Assembly: GCF_016100975.1 (NCBI RefSeq)
Contig: NZ_JACFRN010000002.1
Location: 210,656-274,655, forward strand
Direction: 5' to 3'
DNA length: 64,000 nucleotides
Source: Lactobacillus sp. W8174
GTDB lineage: Bacteria > Bacillota > Bacilli > Lactobacillales > Lactobacillaceae
Of this stretch, positions 56,745 through 64,000 are shown piece by piece. The notes beneath the pieces are model-generated. The model saw nothing but the letters and a program-made list of their open reading frames with translations, did not search any database and was not told the origin of the DNA. The position numbers and the translations under genes are program-made. Within the stretch, counting starts at the first letter, position 1; each line of letters begins with the position of its first letter.

Positions 56745-57842
56745 ATGAAACAGTTGGGTATTTCACTTTATCCCGAGCAAAGTACATTTGAGCGCGATAA
56801 AGAATATATGTATTTAGCTCATAAATATGGCTACAGGAGAATTTTTACCTCACTTTTGCAGTTAAAAAGTGCAAGTGGTGAAGATATACTTGCCAAGTTA
56901 AAAAAAGATGTTGCTTATGCAAACAATTTGGGTTTTAAAACTGTAGTCGATATTAATCCCGTTTTGTTTAAAGAACTAAAAATTGATTATAATGATCTTG
57001 CTTTTTTCCATAACTTAGGCGTCTGGGGCTTGCGGTTAGATGAGGGCTTTAGCGGCATGGAAGAAGCTGCCATGACTCGTAATCAATATGGACTCAAGAT
57101 TGAACTAAATATGAGTCGGGGTACAAATTATCTTGACAGTATTATGGCTTATGATCCGGAGAATGATAACCTAATTGGTTGTCATAACTTTTATCCACAA
57201 GAATATACGGGCTTAAGTGAAAGGATTTTTAATGAATATTCACAAAAGTATCGTGATTATGGATTGCATACTGCTGCGTTTATTTCATCTAAAAACGCTA
57301 AATTCGGTCCTTGGCCTGTTCATGAGGGTTTACCGACACTTGAAAGCGATCGTCACCGAAATATTTTTAGTCAGGTTACTCACTTACGCTTGAGCAAAAT
57401 GATTGATGACATTATTATTGGCAATGCTTTTGCCAGTGAAAATGAGTTGGCTGCTGCAGCAAATGCTTTTAACAGTGCATATCCTACTTTGAAAATTGTG
57501 TTTGAAGATGATGTCTTACCAATTGAGCAAACGATTTGCTTAAAAGAGCCTCATTTGTACCGCGGTGATGCATCTGCATTTCTGTTACGCGACACCCAAC
57601 CTCGTGTTGTTTATGCCAAAGAAAAAATTCCAGCTCATAATAATGACAAAGCCTCTTTTGCGAGAGGAGATATAGTTGTTGTTAATGATCAATATCCTCG
57701 GTATAAAGGAGAACTGCAAGTTGTTTTAACGCCGTTTGCTAATGATGGCAGACGTAATCTTGTAGGACACTTACATCCCGATGACTTAGACTTGTTAAAA
57801 TCTATTGAACCTTGGAGTACGTTTATAATGAAGCAAAGCTAA
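56745..57842 (+). CDS. MupG-family (DUF871) 6-phospho-glycosidase, first copy
   Basis: A 365-residue protein of the DUF871 family: a TIM barrel followed by a small cyclophilin-like C-terminal domain. The start KQLGISLYPEQSTFERDKEYM is close to the family consensus, as are FTSLLQL, LRLDEGFSG, CHNFYPQEYTGL and GLPTLESDRHR. The C-terminal domain holds ARGDIVVVNDQYPRYKGELQ. The characterised member, S. aureus MupG, splits MurNAc-6-phosphate-GlcNAc. It follows an EIIC gene and precedes a second copy across a terminator. Confidence 0.9.
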   Translation: MKQLGISLYPEQSTFERDKEYMYLAHKYGYRRIFTSLLQLKSASGEDILAKLKKDVAYANNLGFKTVVDINPVLFKELKIDYNDLAFFHNLGVWGLRLDEGFSGMEEAAMTRNQYGLKIELNMSRGTNYLDSIMAYDPENDNLIGCHNFYPQEYTGLSERIFNEYSQKYRDYGLHTAAFISSKNAKFGPWPVHEGLPTLESDRHRNIFSQVTHLRLSKMIDDIIIGNAFASENELAAAANAFNSAYPTLKIVFEDDVLPIEQTICLKEPHLYRGDASAFLLRDTQPRVVYAKEKIPAHNNDKASFARGDIVVVNDQYPRYKGELQVVLTPFANDGRRNLVGHLHPDDLDLLKSIEPWSTFIMKQS

Positions 57843-57862
57843 TTCATTTAGCTTAAATATTT

Positions 57863-57893
57863 AAGCCGTGAGCAAATTAACTCACGGCTTTTT
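57863..57893 (+). terminator. Terminator between the two MupG-family genes
   Basis: A perfect 10-bp stem AAGCCGTGAG/CTCACGGCTT with an 8-base loop, then Ts. Confidence 0.9.
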
Positions 57894-57925
57894 GTTTGTG
57901 TACATGTTTTAACAAAATAAAATAG

Positions 57926-57951
57926 TATAATGGTCCATGTAAGTGATTTCA
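57926..57951 (+). promoter_or_regulatory. Promoter and cre-like site of the second mupG operon
   Basis: -10 TATAAT (57926-57931) is followed by TGTAAGTGATTTCA (57938-57951) over the likely start. The site equals the reverse complement of the one at 53084-53097 and differs from the cre consensus only in a central C-to-T change. Confidence 0.6.
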
Positions 57952-57973
57952 CACTAAGGGAGAAATAGAATAA

Positions 57974-59026
57974 ATGCTGGGTTTTTCGATTTATCTAAAC
58001 CGTGATCTAACGGCTGATGATTATAATTATATACTTGCGATGCGCAATGCGGGATTAACAACTATTTTTACTTCATTACATATTCCTGAAGATGATCCCA
58101 AAGTAATATTAAACAGATTAGCAGAGCTGACTAAATGGTGTAAGAACTTAGAAACTTCTGTCATTGCTGACGTTTCTGAAAGTGGTATGGCAAGGCTAGG
58201 ACTTGCACTTGAAAATGAAGAGCAGATTGCCAGCTTGGGCTTGACTGGCCTGAGAATAGACGATGGTGTTTCACCAGCTACTATAGCAAAGCTTTCACAG
58301 AAAATGCCAATTGCTCTGAACGCCAGTACTATCAATGAAGATGACGTCACAGCTTTACGAGAGCATGGTGCCAACTTCGAAAATTTGCAAGCTTGGCATA
58401 ATTTTTATCCGCGACCAGAAACCGGTTTAGATTCAAATTGGTTAAAAGCGAAAAATGATTGGTTACATCACATGAATTTAGAAACAATGGCATTTGTGGC
58501 AGGTGATGCTGTTTTACGTGGTCCAATTCATGCAGGATTGCCAACTCTTGAAAAGCAAAGAGGAGAGAATCCTTTAGCTGCAATGTTGGAATTAAGACGC
58601 TTAGCCTGTGACCATGTTTTTATTGGGGATGCCTCTTTATCACCGCAAATGATTGATAGTTTTAAAAATTATATTAAACAGCAGATTATTACACTTCGCA
58701 TTGATAAAAACTTGCCTGAATTATTTAATTCTGAATGGCATAATCGTCCAGATGTAGCGCGTGATGTAGTGAGGTTAACGGAGGGGCGTAGCCGTCAGCT
58801 TTTTGATGTTGCACCCCAGGGAAATCCTGAAGCTCGATCAAAAGGAACAATTACATGTGATAATAAATTATATTTGCGTTATCAAGGTGAATTACAAATA
58901 ACTAAGCGTGATTTACCTGCTGATGAAAAAATTAATGTTTTAGGACACGTGGTAGCTGAAGATTTACCACTTTTGAACCAAATAGGTGCAGGGCAAAGCA
59001 TCATTTTCATTGCTGCAGGTGAATAA
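57974..59026 (+). CDS. mupG: MupG-family (DUF871) 6-phospho-glycosidase, second copy
   Basis: A 350-residue protein of the same family as the preceding gene but clearly diverged. It keeps LGFSIYLNRDLTADDYNYIL, FTSLHIPEDD, LRIDDGVSP, AWHNFYPRPETGLD, GLPTLEKQRGENP and the C-terminal RYQGELQI. Distance to murP/murQ makes this copy the better candidate for the true MupG, cutting MurNAc-6-P-GlcNAc after PTS uptake. The ATG lies about 14 bases from GGGAG, a long spacing. A separate promoter with a cre-like site suggests catabolite control. Confidence 0.88.
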   Translation: MLGFSIYLNRDLTADDYNYILAMRNAGLTTIFTSLHIPEDDPKVILNRLAELTKWCKNLETSVIADVSESGMARLGLALENEEQIASLGLTGLRIDDGVSPATIAKLSQKMPIALNASTINEDDVTALREHGANFENLQAWHNFYPRPETGLDSNWLKAKNDWLHHMNLETMAFVAGDAVLRGPIHAGLPTLEKQRGENPLAAMLELRRLACDHVFIGDASLSPQMIDSFKNYIKQQIITLRIDKNLPELFNSEWHNRPDVARDVVRLTEGRSRQLFDVAPQGNPEARSKGTITCDNKLYLRYQGELQITKRDLPADEKINVLGHVVAEDLPLLNQIGAGQSIIFIAAGE

Positions 59027-59068
59027 AATTTACTTAGTGTTTGAAATAAGCTACTATCTTTATTGAAT

Positions 59069-59077
59069 TGGTATAAT
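59069..59077 (+). promoter_or_regulatory. Extended -10 promoter before the PTS EIIBCA gene
   Basis: TGGTATAAT (59069-59077) lies about 95 bases ahead of the gene. No good -35 is seen. It could give murP-murQ expression independent of the mupG promoter. Confidence 0.4.
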
Positions 59078-59172
59078 CCATTAAAACATGATTTTTAATA
59101 ATTAATTATCATAATTTGCAAATTGGTCTAATAAATAATATACTTATTTTGTCTTTAAAAAAGGAGGAAAAA

Positions 59173-61137
59173 ATGAGTACAGATAAATATTCCAAAATAG
59201 GCCAAGAAATCTATGATCATATTGGTGGTATCGCAAACGTTAAATCTTTATACCATTGTATGACCAGAGTGAGAATTACGGTCAGGGATAAATCTAAAGT
59301 GGATTTAGCTGGTTTAAAACAAGTTAAAGACATTTTGGGAGTAGTTGATGGTGAAACGCTGGAAGTGGTTTTAGGTCCTGGTGTAAATGCCAAAGTTGCT
59401 CAAAGTATGGTTAATGCAGCTGGTGTAAATGAAAATGATCCTTTTCCAGATGTAACAGCTAAGGAAAGTTCTTATCAAAAAGACAAGAGCGAAGTTATGG
59501 AGAAAGCTGAAGAAGTCCACGCAGCCCATAAAGCCAGCTTAAAGCAAACTTGGTGGCGTATTGTCTTGCAACATATTTCGGCTATCTTTATACCTTTAAT
59601 TCCAGCATTTGTTGGTGCCGGTTTAATTTCTGGTGTATCAGGTATTTTAAGAAATATGTTGACAGCCAAAATGCTGCCGGCAAGCTGGAACTTAGGCATC
59701 ACCGTTTTAGGTGTCATTGCTAATGGGCTATTTGCCTACTTAAATATTTATGTTGGTATTAATGCTGCTAAAGAATTTAATGCCACACCTGGACTTGGTG
59801 GTATCATCGGCGGTGTGGTAATGCTGCCTGGTGTGGTAGCTCCTATGGTAATACCAAATATTTTTAATGGTCAGCCGTTAGCTGCCGGACAGGGTGGTAT
59901 CATCGGAGTTTTGCTTGCAGTATGGCTATTGTCATATGTTGAAAAATTCTTCCACAAATACATGGCTGATTCAGTTGATATTATTTTCACACCATTTTTA
60001 ACTTTATTAGTAATGGGCCTAATTACCATTTTTATCATTATGCCTTTTGCTGGTTGGGTTTCAAACTCACTCATTGGCGGAATTAACTGGGTCTTAAAGG
60101 TTGGTGGACCTATTGCCGGTTTTATTTTAGGTGCAGTGTTCCTACCAATGGTTATGTTTGGCCTGCATCAAATTTTAACGCCAATTCATTTGCAAATGAT
60201 TCAAAAGATGGGTTATACGCCGTTATTGCCTATTTTAGCAATGGCTGGTGCTGGACAAGTAGGTACTGCAATTGCTTTATGGGTTAAATGTCGTAAGAAC
60301 AAAGAATTAACTAAACTAATTAAGGGAGCTTTACCCGTCGGAATTTTAGGAGTAGGCGAGCCACTAATTTATGGTGTTTCTCTTCCTTTAGGCCGTCCCT
60401 TCATTACTGCATGTTTAGGTGGTGGTATTGGTGGTGCCGTTTTAGGAGCCTTCGGCAATGTCGGCTCAATTGCTATTGGTACATCTGGTATTGCCTTAAT
60501 TCCGTTAATTGCCCACAATAAAGCATTAAATTATTGTATTGGTCTATTAGCAGCTTATATTGGCGGTTTTATTCTAACTTATTTCTTTGGTGTACCTAAA
60601 AGCGCTGTAGTTGCTAAAAATGAAGATGGCTCTTTCGTTAATCCCGAGGATAATAAAACAAGTCACGAAAGTGTGGCAGTTAATTTAGCCAGTCCTGTGA
60701 ATGGTGAATTGGAAGAATTATCTGCTGTAAAAGATGATGTTTTTGCTCAAAAAATGCTGGGAGACGGCTTTGCTGTAATTCCTGATAATGATGGTAAAAT
60801 TGTTGCTCCAGTTGATGGACGTATTTTAACAATTATGGATACGAAACACGCAGTTACAATGGAATCAGATCAAGGTCCATTGGAATTAGTCTTGCATTTT
60901 GGAATTGACACTGTGGAATTAAAGGGTGCTCCATTTGAAATAAAAGTAAAAAGTGGACAGTATGTTAAACGTGGTGACGTTATTGCTCAAATGGATGTTC
61001 CAGCTATTAAAGCTGCGGGCAAGCCAACAGACGTGATGGTAATGATTAACAATATGGAGGATGTAGCAAGTATTTCTCCTGTTGCTACAGGCAAGGTAAC
61101 TGCAAATCAGATTGTTGCAACTGTAAAAACAAATTAA
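59173..61137 (+). CDS. murP: PTS EIIBCA, probable N-acetylmuramic acid permease
   Basis: A 654-residue fused PTS permease of the glucose/sucrose superfamily. The EIIB domain (about residues 1-90) has the phospho-Cys in YHCMTRVRITV (Cys29). The EIIC membrane domain runs from about 120 to 480 and includes the GVGEPLIYGVSLP motif. The EIIA domain (about 510-654) has the His in LVLHFGIDTVELKG. The frame is open from 59116, but the ATG at 59173 follows GGAGG. MurNAc as substrate is inferred from murQ directly behind and mupG in front. Known MurP proteins lack EIIA, so the fusion makes this one self-sufficient. Confidence 0.85.
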   Translation: MSTDKYSKIGQEIYDHIGGIANVKSLYHCMTRVRITVRDKSKVDLAGLKQVKDILGVVDGETLEVVLGPGVNAKVAQSMVNAAGVNENDPFPDVTAKESSYQKDKSEVMEKAEEVHAAHKASLKQTWWRIVLQHISAIFIPLIPAFVGAGLISGVSGILRNMLTAKMLPASWNLGITVLGVIANGLFAYLNIYVGINAAKEFNATPGLGGIIGGVVMLPGVVAPMVIPNIFNGQPLAAGQGGIIGVLLAVWLLSYVEKFFHKYMADSVDIIFTPFLTLLVMGLITIFIIMPFAGWVSNSLIGGINWVLKVGGPIAGFILGAVFLPMVMFGLHQILTPIHLQMIQKMGYTPLLPILAMAGAGQVGTAIALWVKCRKNKELTKLIKGALPVGILGVGEPLIYGVSLPLGRPFITACLGGGIGGAVLGAFGNVGSIAIGTSGIALIPLIAHNKALNYCIGLLAAYIGGFILTYFFGVPKSAVVAKNEDGSFVNPEDNKTSHESVAVNLASPVNGELEELSAVKDDVFAQKMLGDGFAVIPDNDGKIVAPVDGRILTIMDTKHAVTMESDQGPLELVLHFGIDTVELKGAPFEIKVKSGQYVKRGDVIAQMDVPAIKAAGKPTDVMVMINNMEDVASISPVATGKVTANQIVATVKTN

Positions 61138-61151
61138 TTTACGGATAAAAT

Positions 61152-62051
61152 ATGGAAATTAAAAACTTAGAAACCGAAGCACGAAATCCCGCAACAGCGC
61201 ACATTGATACGATGTCTACATTGGAAATGGTCAAAACAATTAATGCTGAAGATCAAAAAGTAGCTCTTGCTGTAGCAGGAGAGAGCGATCAAATTGCTAA
61301 AGCAATTGATCAAGCTTCCACAAGATACTCTGCTGGAGGACGCTTAATCTATATTGGTGCTGGAACTAGTGGACGATTAGGCGTGCTTGATGCAGCTGAA
61401 CTAGTTCCGACTTACGGTATTAAGCCGGAAAGAGCAATTGGCTTAATTGCAGGTGGCAAAAAAGCTATGTTTGCTGCTGTAGAGGGTGCAGAAGATTCAG
61501 CATCACTGGGAGAAGCCGACCTAAAAAATCTTAAATTAACGGCAAATGACATTGTTATTGGCTTAGCTGCCAGTGGCCGAACTCCTTATGTTATTGGCGG
61601 GTTAAAACATGCCGCTAAAGTCCAAGCTCTAACTATAGCTGTAGCTTGTGTGCCAAATTCAGTGATAGGTCAAATCGCCGAAATTGCGATTAATGCTGTG
61701 GTTGGTCCTGAAGTGATAACCGGCTCAACCCGTATGAAAGCCGGTACTGCTCAAAAAATGATTTTAAATATGATCTCAACTGGTGTAATGATCAGACAAG
61801 GCAAAGTTTATCAAAATGTGATGGTTGATGTGCAACCAACCAATGATAAGCTAGTTGATCGTGCTTGCCGTATTATTAGTGAAACGGCAGCAATTCCGAC
61901 TGCTAAAGCTCTAAGCTTTTTAAAAAAAGCAGACAATGATGTTGCTCTTGCAATAGTGATGGCTAAAACGGGTAAAAGTAAGCACGAAGCTGCACAATTG
62001 TTAACTGAACATCATGGTATTGTAAGTGACGTTTTAAATAGTTTGAATTAA
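61152..62051 (+). CDS. murQ: N-acetylmuramic acid 6-phosphate etherase
   Basis: A 299-residue lyase that removes D-lactate from MurNAc-6-P to give GlcNAc-6-P. The SIS-fold sugar-phosphate site is YIGAGTSGRLGVLDAAEL. The catalytic Glu region is AAVEGAEDS, and GPEVITGSTRMKAGTAQKM is the most conserved block. The length is normal. It starts 14 bases after the PTS gene with a weak ribosome site and ends the operon before a terminator. The deacetylase NagA, needed for the next step, is not in the window. Confidence 0.97.
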   Translation: MEIKNLETEARNPATAHIDTMSTLEMVKTINAEDQKVALAVAGESDQIAKAIDQASTRYSAGGRLIYIGAGTSGRLGVLDAAELVPTYGIKPERAIGLIAGGKKAMFAAVEGAEDSASLGEADLKNLKLTANDIVIGLAASGRTPYVIGGLKHAAKVQALTIAVACVPNSVIGQIAEIAINAVVGPEVITGSTRMKAGTAQKMILNMISTGVMIRQGKVYQNVMVDVQPTNDKLVDRACRIISETAAIPTAKALSFLKKADNDVALAIVMAKTGKSKHEAAQLLTEHHGIVSDVLNSLN

Positions 62052-62063
62052 AAATTTCAGTTA

Positions 62064-62111
62064 AGTGTTCCTTAATAGCTAAAGCTATAATTATAAGGAA
62101 CACTTTTTTTA
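62064..62111 (+). terminator. Terminator of the murP-murQ operon
   Basis: AGTGTTCCTTA paired with TAAGGAACACT, plus an inner ATAGCT/AGCTAT stem, followed by seven Ts. Confidence 0.9.
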
Positions 62112-62178
62112 ATTCCAAATAATATATAAAAGAAAATTTCTAATGTTAACTATAAGGAGAGAAAGTTTTCAAATAAAA

Positions 62179-62214
62179 AGAACTAATTTCGCTTGCATAT
62201 TGGAAATTAGTTCT
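62179..62214 (-). terminator. Terminator of the minus-strand PTS gene
   Basis: A perfect 12-bp stem AGAACTAATTTC/GAAATTAGTTCT. The T-rich run on the minus strand points to the EIIC gene at 62268. Confidence 0.85.
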
Positions 62215-62267
62215 CAATAGAATTTAATTTTTTTAATTGAATAAGAAATTTAATTAAAGCTCTGTTA

Positions 62268-63554
62268 CTAACTGTTTTCTTCTTTTAATAAGCTTCTTTC
62301 GTAAATTTTCATAAATGGGTAATACATTAAGCCATCAATTACAATCAATAATATTACTAATATCGGAGCCCGCCAATCCATAGTTGATAAAAATGCTCCA
62401 ATTGGCGCTGGCATTTGCCATGAAAATAGTGCAAATGTCTTTTTCACAAGTCCAAATGACATTGAAAGGTAACTTAAGATAGCGTTAACCGTGGAAGTAA
62501 AAATAAAGGGAATGAAAAAGATGGGGTTTAGCATTAACGGGGTACCAAATATCATAGGCTCAGAAATTCCAAATAGTGCTGGAATTAAACCTACTCTGCC
62601 CACTGTTTTTAGTTGCTTAGATTTCGAAAATGACATTATAATCGCTAAAGCTAAGACAGAACCGCAGCCACCGATAATAACAAAGTAAACCCAAAAAGGA
62701 GTAGTGAAAATTCTCGGTAGTGCTTTGCCTGCTAACTTAGCGCTAGCATTGATAGAGAGATTACCATCACGAATTGGTCCCAGAATACCAGCGAGTGCAG
62801 CATCGTGAATACCAAAAAACCAAAAGAGCTGTACTAAAATAGTTAAAAAGATTGTTGCTGGCAAGCTGTCTGCAACCTTAAAACTTGGTGATAAGAAGCT
62901 GTAAATGGCTTTAACTGCTGTAGTATGGTTTGCTTGACAAATTATAAAAATAATTGCATCTACTGCTAAAATAACTAGTGCTGGAACAAATGAAGCAAAA
63001 CTTTCTGATAAAGCTGATGGCACTCCTTTAGGCATCTTAATACGACCAAAATCGTGTTTACGCATTGCGTGGTACGCTTCCGTTGTTAGAATAGCAATCA
63101 AAATGGCAATTATAATTCCACGGCCATCCCAATAACTAATGTCTGCAAAATTTCCAGTGAAGCCGAGTTTTTTAGGATCAAAAACTAACATAAAAAATCC
63201 TGCTAAAGAAAACATAATAGGCGATAGAGGATTTTCTTTGTAATGCTGGCATAAAAAGTAGGTAATACCAACGCAAATAAAAACAGACATTGCGCTCATC
63301 GAAACGGAACTTAGCCAAGAAAGTGTTAAAGCATTCTTTTGAGCAAAGTGAGCCCAAGCTATTAGTAAGCCATTACTATGTTTGGTAACAGGTGGCGCAG
63401 CACCGATTATGACAAAAATTGAACCAAACAATGTGATTGGCAGAAGTGTCATAAAAGTATCTCTAATTGCTGCAAGATGACGTTGATTGGCCATTTTATT
63501 AGCAAATGGTGTAATGTGTTTATCCATCCAAGAAGTAATTTTTGTAGTTTCCAT
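62268..63554 (-). CDS. PTS permease, cellobiose-class EIIC (third)
   Basis: A 428-residue CelB-family membrane permease: MDKHITPFANKMANQRHLAAIRDTF, WFFGIHDAALAGIL, and GISEPMIFGTPLMLNP. No EIIA or EIIB lies nearby within the window. The ATG at 63554 has an AGGAG site eight bases upstream; a TTG at 63560 lies too close to it. It follows a GH1 phospho-beta-glycosidase gene by about 15 bases on the same strand, so uptake and hydrolysis of one beta-glycoside are coupled. It converges on murQ. Confidence 0.94.
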   Translation of the reverse strand: METTKITSWMDKHITPFANKMANQRHLAAIRDTFMTLLPITLFGSIFVIIGAAPPVTKHSNGLLIAWAHFAQKNALTLSWLSSVSMSAMSVFICVGITYFLCQHYKENPLSPIMFSLAGFFMLVFDPKKLGFTGNFADISYWDGRGIIIAILIAILTTEAYHAMRKHDFGRIKMPKGVPSALSESFASFVPALVILAVDAIIFIICQANHTTAVKAIYSFLSPSFKVADSLPATIFLTILVQLFWFFGIHDAALAGILGPIRDGNLSINASAKLAGKALPRIFTTPFWVYFVIIGGCGSVLALAIIMSFSKSKQLKTVGRVGLIPALFGISEPMIFGTPLMLNPIFFIPFIFTSTVNAILSYLSMSFGLVKKTFALFSWQMPAPIGAFLSTMDWRAPILVILLIVIDGLMYYPFMKIYERSLLKEENS

Positions 63555-63569
63555 GTTCAATCTCCTACT

Positions 63570-64000
63570 TTAGTATTCCCTACGTTCAATCAATTTACCA
63601 TTTGAATTAATAATTTTTTTGTACCAAAAGTAGGAAGCTTTTGGCTTACGCTTTAATGTTGAAAAATCGACAGCCACTAAGCCATAACGTTTTTCGACCC
63701 CGTTCATCCATGAATACAGATCAAATGGGGACCAGGTAAAGTAACCTCTGACATCAGCTCCTTTGTCTTGTGCATTCATCAAAGCATTTATATGATCATT
63801 CATAAAAGAAATGCGGTAGTCATCCTTGACTTCACTTACATTAATATTTTCATGAAAACCAACACCATTTTCTGTAACAAAGATAGGCAAATGATATTTT
63901 TGGTATGCACGAATTAAGCCATCCTCTAACCCTTTCGGATATATTTCAGTGTCCCATTCAGTGTATTCACTATTTGGATCCATTACCTGTTCAAACCAGT
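63570..64000 (-). CDS. GH1 6-phospho-beta-glycosidase, C-terminal part (cut by window edge)
   Basis: The last 142 or so codons of a GH1 enzyme; the frame continues past base 64000 (WFEQV before the first Met at 63983). The nucleophile Glu is in FVTENGVGFHE. The phosphate-binding pattern SWMNGVEKRYG has the Ser, Lys and Tyr in the spacing known from LacG-type 6-phospho-beta-glycosidases. The end WYKKIINSNGK fits the family. The EIIC gene follows immediately, so this pair forms a PTS beta-glycoside module distinct from the one at 48.5 kb. Confidence 0.93.
   Translation of the reverse strand, partial: WFEQVMDPNSEYTEWDTEIYPKGLEDGLIRAYQKYHLPIFVTENGVGFHENINVSEVKDDYRISFMNDHINALMNAQDKGADVRGYFTWSPFDLYSWMNGVEKRYGLVAVDFSTLKRKPKASYFWYKKIINSNGKLIERREY

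Overview
The window is low-GC Firmicute chromosome from Lactobacillus in the strict sense (acidophilus/delbrueckii group). The basis is the gene order metG-tatD-rnmV-rsmA-veg-purR-glmU, a C1B cysteine peptidase of PepE type, three surface proteins carrying SLAP-type cell-wall anchor repeats, a YSIRK-type signal peptide, and several cellobiose-class PTS permeases. I cannot name the species. I see no prophage, insertion sequence, CRISPR array or plasmid gene.

Layout. 0-6.9 kb: a truncated LTA-synthase-like sulfatase, T-box controlled tyrS, small housekeeping genes, a tRNA-Thr and an unrecognised secreted protein. 7.2-14.2 kb: a nucleoside salvage locus with two BMP lipoproteins, an ATPase, two permeases and a nucleoside hydrolase. 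14.2-19.9 kb: PepE, a dead SHOCT-domain gene, Hsp20 facing GreA across a CIRCE element, and a Y-family polymerase/YolD pair under two LexA-type boxes. 19.9-28.3 kb: a leucine-rich-repeat SLAP surface protein, a tRNA-Gly, SRAP, trpS, a dCMP-deaminase-like gene, and MgtA behind an Mg2+ riboswitch. 28.4-35.3 kb: the conserved metG-to-glmU block. 35.4-48.3 kb: a 3610-residue surface adhesin divergent from a 519-residue SLAP protein. 48.4-64 kb: a carbohydrate accessory region.

The carbohydrate region has three parts. The first (48.4-54.5 kb) joins a GH1 6-phospho-beta-glycosidase, a ROK kinase, a LacI-type regulator, a GH29 alpha-L-fucosidase and a PTS EIIC. Near-identical palindromes lie on the promoters at both ends, so the locus appears to be its own small regulon. 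The second (55.3-62.1 kb) joins a PTS EIIC, two different MupG-family (DUF871) proteins, a PTS EIIBCA and MurQ. It reads as salvage of N-acetylmuramic acid or MurNAc-containing disaccharide from peptidoglycan. The third, on the minus strand at the right edge, is another EIIC and the end of a GH1 6-phospho-beta-glycosidase. The three stand-alone EIIC genes have no EIIA or EIIB gene nearby, so they must share those subunits with other loci.

The most interesting points are the duplicated MupG genes next to MurP/MurQ, the fucosidase/phospho-glycosidase regulon with its paired operators, the giant SLAP-anchored adhesin, the LexA-type promoter of the polymerase operon, and a CPBP-family membrane protein that has lost its catalytic residues.
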